Positions 4,915 through 6,866 of a stretch of 6,866 bases of DNA are shown piece after piece (the first letter of the stretch is position 1; the number at the start of each line of letters is the position of its first letter). The position numbers were made by a program, and so were the translations under genes. Source of the DNA: Methanobacteriota archaeon (GTDB lineage: Archaea; Thermoplasmatota; Thermoplasmata; JAUWGG01); contig JAUWGG010000054.1 of NCBI GenBank assembly GCA_030606525.1, positions 1 through 6,866 on the forward strand, given 5' to 3'. The notes beneath the pieces are model-generated. The model had not been told where the DNA came from and did no database searches. It saw only the letters and a program-made list of their open reading frames with translations.

Positions 4915-6384
4915 GTGAAAACAGCAGAAGAATACATTAAAAGTATAAAGAAAATGAAAGCAAATGTTTACCAGTTTGGTAAGCTCATTGAAGATGTGAC
5001 AAGCCATGGAACGACAAAATATACGATCAAAGGGATAGCAGAGCTCTATCGCTTGGCTTTAGCGCCAGAATATGAAGAGATTATAACCACTTCATCCATT
5101 CTAACTGGTGAGAAGATAAACCGTTATCTATCGATCATGCAGACGAAGGAAGATGCCATAAGAAATACCTACATCAAGCGATTAGCTTTTCAAAGAACTA
5201 GCAGTTGCACTGGGGCAAGATGCGCTGGTTGGTCATGCATAAACAGTATGTGGGCAACCACGTTCGACATGGATAAAGAACTTGGTACTGATTATCACGA
5301 GCGGTTCAAGAAATGGCTGCTTTTTGCTCAAAAGAATGATATTGCCATCGCTGGTGCTTTAACTGATTCTAAAGGCAATAGAACGCTGCCGCCTTCAAAA
5401 CAAGAGGATAAGGATATGTCGCTCCATGTTGTCGATGAAAATGATGAAGGGATCGTTGTTAGGGGAGCGAAGGTTATGATCTCTGGTGCTTGTGCTGCTA
5501 ATGAGCTATTTATTTTACCTGGCTCAGGATATAGAGAAGATGATAAGGATTATGCTGTCGCTTTTGTGATCCCTCGAGATACCGAGGGACTAACGATCAT
5601 CGAGAACAGAAGATCTGGAGATAAAAGAAAGCTGGAAGAGGGATTCGATAAAGGATGTGAAGCGGGCGGCATCACAGAAGGATGGTTGTTCTTTGACGAT
5701 GTCTTCGTTCCCAAGGAAAGGGTGTTCATGTGCAAAGAATTTAGGTACTCCGGTCCTGCTGTTTACAGATTTGTCTTGTGTGAACGGGCGACGATGGGCG
5801 GTTGCGTTGCAGGTCAAGGTGATGTTAAGATAGCTGCCGCTGTTTGCATGGCCCATTGTAATGGCCTCGGTACAAAGCCTTTGATCAATAAATTCATTGA
5901 GATGGCCATAGATAATGAAACATTGTATGGAGTGGGTGTGGCTGCCTGTGCCCTTGGCAAAAAGCATCCTTCAGGTGTTTTTATTCCTGATCCATTGCTC
6001 TCAAATGTTTCAAAGGTTCATGTATCCACAATCCCTTACGACACATCGGTATTATGCCAGGAGATAGCAGGTGGGATTGGAGAGGTTGGATGCATCCCTT
6101 CCTATGCGGATTTCATGGACAAAAAATTAGGTCCTCTCGTAAAAAAATATCTAAAAGCTGCTTCCACTGCTGAAGCCAGAATGCGTACTGCCAGATTGAT
6201 CGAATACACAACTATAGGTGTAGGTGTTCCTGGATGCATGCACGGAGGCGGTTCACCAGATGCTGCAAAGCTCCCAATGCGCAGGCTGCTCGATCTAGAT
6301 GGGTTCTATCTTGAAATGGGAAAACGCTTAGCTGGAATCGAAGATGATATAAAAATTGATATAGCAAAGAAAAATAAGAAGTAA
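4915..6384 (+). CDS. 4-hydroxybutyryl-CoA dehydratase / vinylacetyl-CoA isomerase family flavoprotein (AbfD-like), divergent active site
   Basis: A 489-residue full-length member of the AbfD/HpaB flavoprotein family (acyl-CoA dehydrogenase fold), which in AbfD binds FAD and a 4Fe-4S cluster and dehydrates 4-hydroxybutyryl-CoA to crotonyl-CoA. Family marks include WLLFAQKNDIAIAGALTDSKG, GAKVMISGACAANE, E255 just before FFDDVFVPKERVF, QEIAGGIGEVGCIPS and MHGGGSPDA. In Clostridium AbfD the cluster ligands are C99, C103, H292 and C299, with catalytic Y296. Aligned by the flanking motifs, C98, C103 and C297 are kept, although C98-x4-C103 has one extra residue. H292 falls on E290 and Y296 on M294. 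Extra cysteines C108 and C289 lie near these sites, and the protein has 14 Cys in all. It may therefore bind a cluster differently or act on another acyl-CoA. GTG at 4915 is preferred; ATG at 4913 runs straight into TGA. Confidence 0.8.
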   Translation: MKTAEEYIKSIKKMKANVYQFGKLIEDVTSHGTTKYTIKGIAELYRLALAPEYEEIITTSSILTGEKINRYLSIMQTKEDAIRNTYIKRLAFQRTSSCTGARCAGWSCINSMWATTFDMDKELGTDYHERFKKWLLFAQKNDIAIAGALTDSKGNRTLPPSKQEDKDMSLHVVDENDEGIVVRGAKVMISGACAANELFILPGSGYREDDKDYAVAFVIPRDTEGLTIIENRRSGDKRKLEEGFDKGCEAGGITEGWLFFDDVFVPKERVFMCKEFRYSGPAVYRFVLCERATMGGCVAGQGDVKIAAAVCMAHCNGLGTKPLINKFIEMAIDNETLYGVGVAACALGKKHPSGVFIPDPLLSNVSKVHVSTIPYDTSVLCQEIAGGIGEVGCIPSYADFMDKKLGPLVKKYLKAASTAEARMRTARLIEYTTIGVGVPGCMHGGGSPDAAKLPMRRLLDLDGFYLEMGKRLAGIEDDIKIDIAKKNKK

Positions 6385-6390
6385 TGATAG
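6382..6390 (+). other. Three in-frame stop codons in tandem
   Basis: The dehydratase-like gene ends TAA TGA TAG, using all three stop codons consecutively in frame. This would guard against readthrough. It may also be chance. Confidence 0.9.
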
Positions 6391-6411
6391 AATGTGAGTT
6401 AAAATATCTGA

Positions 6412-6428
6412 ATGTTGCTCACCAACAT
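6412..6428. repeat. Perfect 6-bp inverted repeat just upstream of a TATA box
   Basis: ATGTTG, a 5-nt CTCAC spacer and CAACAT form a perfect stem-loop or operator. It lies 28 bp after the dehydratase-like gene and ends 2 bp before the TATA-like TTTAAATATAA of the next gene. It could help end the upstream transcript or be a binding site controlling the small gene. Confidence 0.4.
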
Positions 6429-6429
6429 G

Positions 6430-6440
6430 TTTAAATATAA
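6430..6440 (+). promoter_or_regulatory. TATA box for the small 55-residue protein gene
   Basis: TTTAAATATAA is centred about 43 bp before ATG 6478. It predicts a start of transcription near 6460 and a short leader holding the Shine-Dalgarno GAGGGAG (6467-6473), which lies 4 nt before the ATG. Both signals support the small gene being real. Confidence 0.55.
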
Positions 6441-6477
6441 AATCGAATATTCGGGGAAATAATTAAGAGGGAGAAGT

Positions 6478-6645
6478 ATGGAAGAATCCTTGTGCGGCGT
6501 AGAATTTCTTAAGAAGGCAAATACATACCTAGCGAGAGTGCAGAGTGAATTGGGAGGATTGAGAGAGTACAGAAGTACTACATTCGAAGAAGTGCTTGAA
6601 CAAGTGATCATCGATCTCCAAGAGGAGTTTGAGAGTACAGCATAG
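6478..6645 (+). CDS. Small 55-residue helical protein, unknown function
   Basis: An ATG-to-TAG frame of 55 codons, beginning MEESLCGVEF and ending LQEEFESTA. I do not recognise the family. The sequence is acidic and predicted largely helical, with heptad-like hydrophobic spacing in two stretches (about 9-30 and 36-52), one cysteine (C6) and no membrane segment. Support for coding comes from a strong GAGGGAG Shine-Dalgarno 4 nt from the ATG, a TATA box at a suitable distance, and an amino-acid composition that looks protein-like rather than random. It lies 93 bp after the dehydratase-like gene in the same direction. Because it has its own promoter, it need not be part of that operon. It could be a small oligomerising or partner-binding protein. 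A frame on the opposite strand across the same DNA lacks such signals. Confidence 0.65.
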   Translation: MEESLCGVEFLKKANTYLARVQSELGGLREYRSTTFEEVLEQVIIDLQEEFESTA

Positions 6646-6688
6646 TATCTATTGTATGCGATTGTAAACTCTGGATCAAATACTTCCA

Positions 6689-6695
6689 TTTTTTT
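6689..6695 (+). terminator. T-run, possible terminator of the small gene
   Basis: Seven consecutive T residues lie 44 bp after the TAG of the small gene, with more T-rich sequence (TTTAATTTC) overlapping the end of the run. Archaeal RNA polymerase terminates on such T-runs without needing a hairpin. No stem is seen before it. Confidence 0.4.
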
Positions 6696-6761
6696 AATTT
6701 CAATAAAACATGTGATTGATGAATAGCTTGCTCATCCATTTTCAATGCTCTTTGTCTTCAA

Positions 6762-6800
6762 AAAATACATAAGCAACAAATCCTATACCTCATCGGTGGA
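6762..6800 (+). promoter_or_regulatory. Promoter and Shine-Dalgarno of the last, partial gene
   Basis: A TATA-like AAATACATAA (6763-6772) lies about 37 bp before ATG 6805. A GGTGGA (6795-6800) lies 4 nt before it and is a good Shine-Dalgarno. Together they support the start of the gene cut off by the window edge. Confidence 0.4.
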
Positions 6801-6804
6801 TACT

Positions 6805-6866
6805 ATGAGTTTAAAGAGTGGGGATCCTGAGTACGAAAATCTTATATCTACTTACTATGGTAAGAA
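6805..6866 (+). CDS. Start of an unidentified gene (cut by window end)
   Basis: ATG at 6805 opens a frame that runs to the window edge. The 20 residues visible are MSLKSGDPEYENLISTYYGK, too few to name a family. The GGTGGA Shine-Dalgarno directly upstream and the same orientation as the preceding genes support a real start. The 159-bp gap before it also holds the T-run at 6689-6695, so it is probably a separate transcription unit. Confidence 0.5.
   Translation, partial: MSLKSGDPEYENLISTYYGK

Noticed and set aside
4567..5007. 146-residue minus-strand frame across the radical SAM end and the dehydratase start
   Set aside because: Its Phe/Ile-rich sequence is what the complement of Lys/Glu-rich coding DNA gives; both plus-strand genes are recognised families.
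5590..5967. Minus-strand frames inside the dehydratase-like gene
   Set aside because: They are antisense to conserved family motifs and show no recognisable domains or start signals.
6399..6689. 96-residue minus-strand frame over the small gene
   Set aside because: The plus-strand 55-residue frame has a Shine-Dalgarno and TATA box; the minus frame has neither and its Ser-rich composition looks like a shadow.
1..6866. CRISPR arrays, tRNA or rRNA genes
   Set aside because: No regularly spaced repeats of suitable length, no tRNA-like arms and no conserved rRNA segments were seen on either strand.

Overview
The window looks archaeal, AT-rich and euryarchaeotal in flavour. Several genes have TATA-like boxes about 25-30 bp upstream of the start codon with little or no leader. 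The protein families present (NikR with a compact metal site, a DUF123 nuclease, a COG0731 radical SAM protein, a 4-hydroxybutyryl-CoA dehydratase-type flavoprotein) are common in archaea. I cannot fix the lineage from sequence alone; a Thermoplasmatota-like or related euryarchaeon is a guess.

Region 1 (1-682) is a wrecked locus. It opens with the 3' end of an IS605/IS1341-type tnpB. The RuvC-II Glu and RuvC-III Asp are present, but the zinc ribbon normally lying between them is missing in frame. The tnpB end merges into the transposon right-end hairpin, and directly after that comes the 3' two-thirds of a DUF123 (GIY-YIG-like nuclease) gene, so the element appears to sit inside that gene. 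The DUF123 remnant continues in the same frame as tnpB, separated only by the tnpB TAG stop.

Region 2 (671-2632) is a metal- and redox-linked block. A NikR-type ribbon-helix-helix regulator with its His3Cys nickel site is divergent from a six-TM NicO/CcdA-like membrane protein with a His-rich loop. A membrane-anchored TlpA-like thioredoxin follows. The nikR/nicO intergenic region carries two exact copies of TATTAAGAAT. The tlpA promoter carries a perfect 10-bp inverted repeat with the same TATTAAG core, which suggests one regulator controls all three genes.

Region 3 (2708-4071) is a two-gene operon: a class I SAM methyltransferase, overlapped by 4 bp by a ZIP metal transporter with a GufA/BbZIP-like binuclear site. 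With NikR and the NicO-like protein this makes the left half a probable metal-homeostasis neighbourhood.

Region 4 (4099-6866) holds a COG0731-type radical SAM protein and a divergent member of the 4-hydroxybutyryl-CoA dehydratase family. In the latter, the positions expected for the cluster-ligating His and catalytic Tyr appear to be Glu and Met, and extra cysteines are present. A 55-residue helical protein with its own promoter and Shine-Dalgarno follows, then the first 20 codons of an unidentified gene. The strongest leads are the shared operator, the altered dehydratase active site, the NicO/CcdA-TlpA pairing and the zinc-ribbon-less TnpB.
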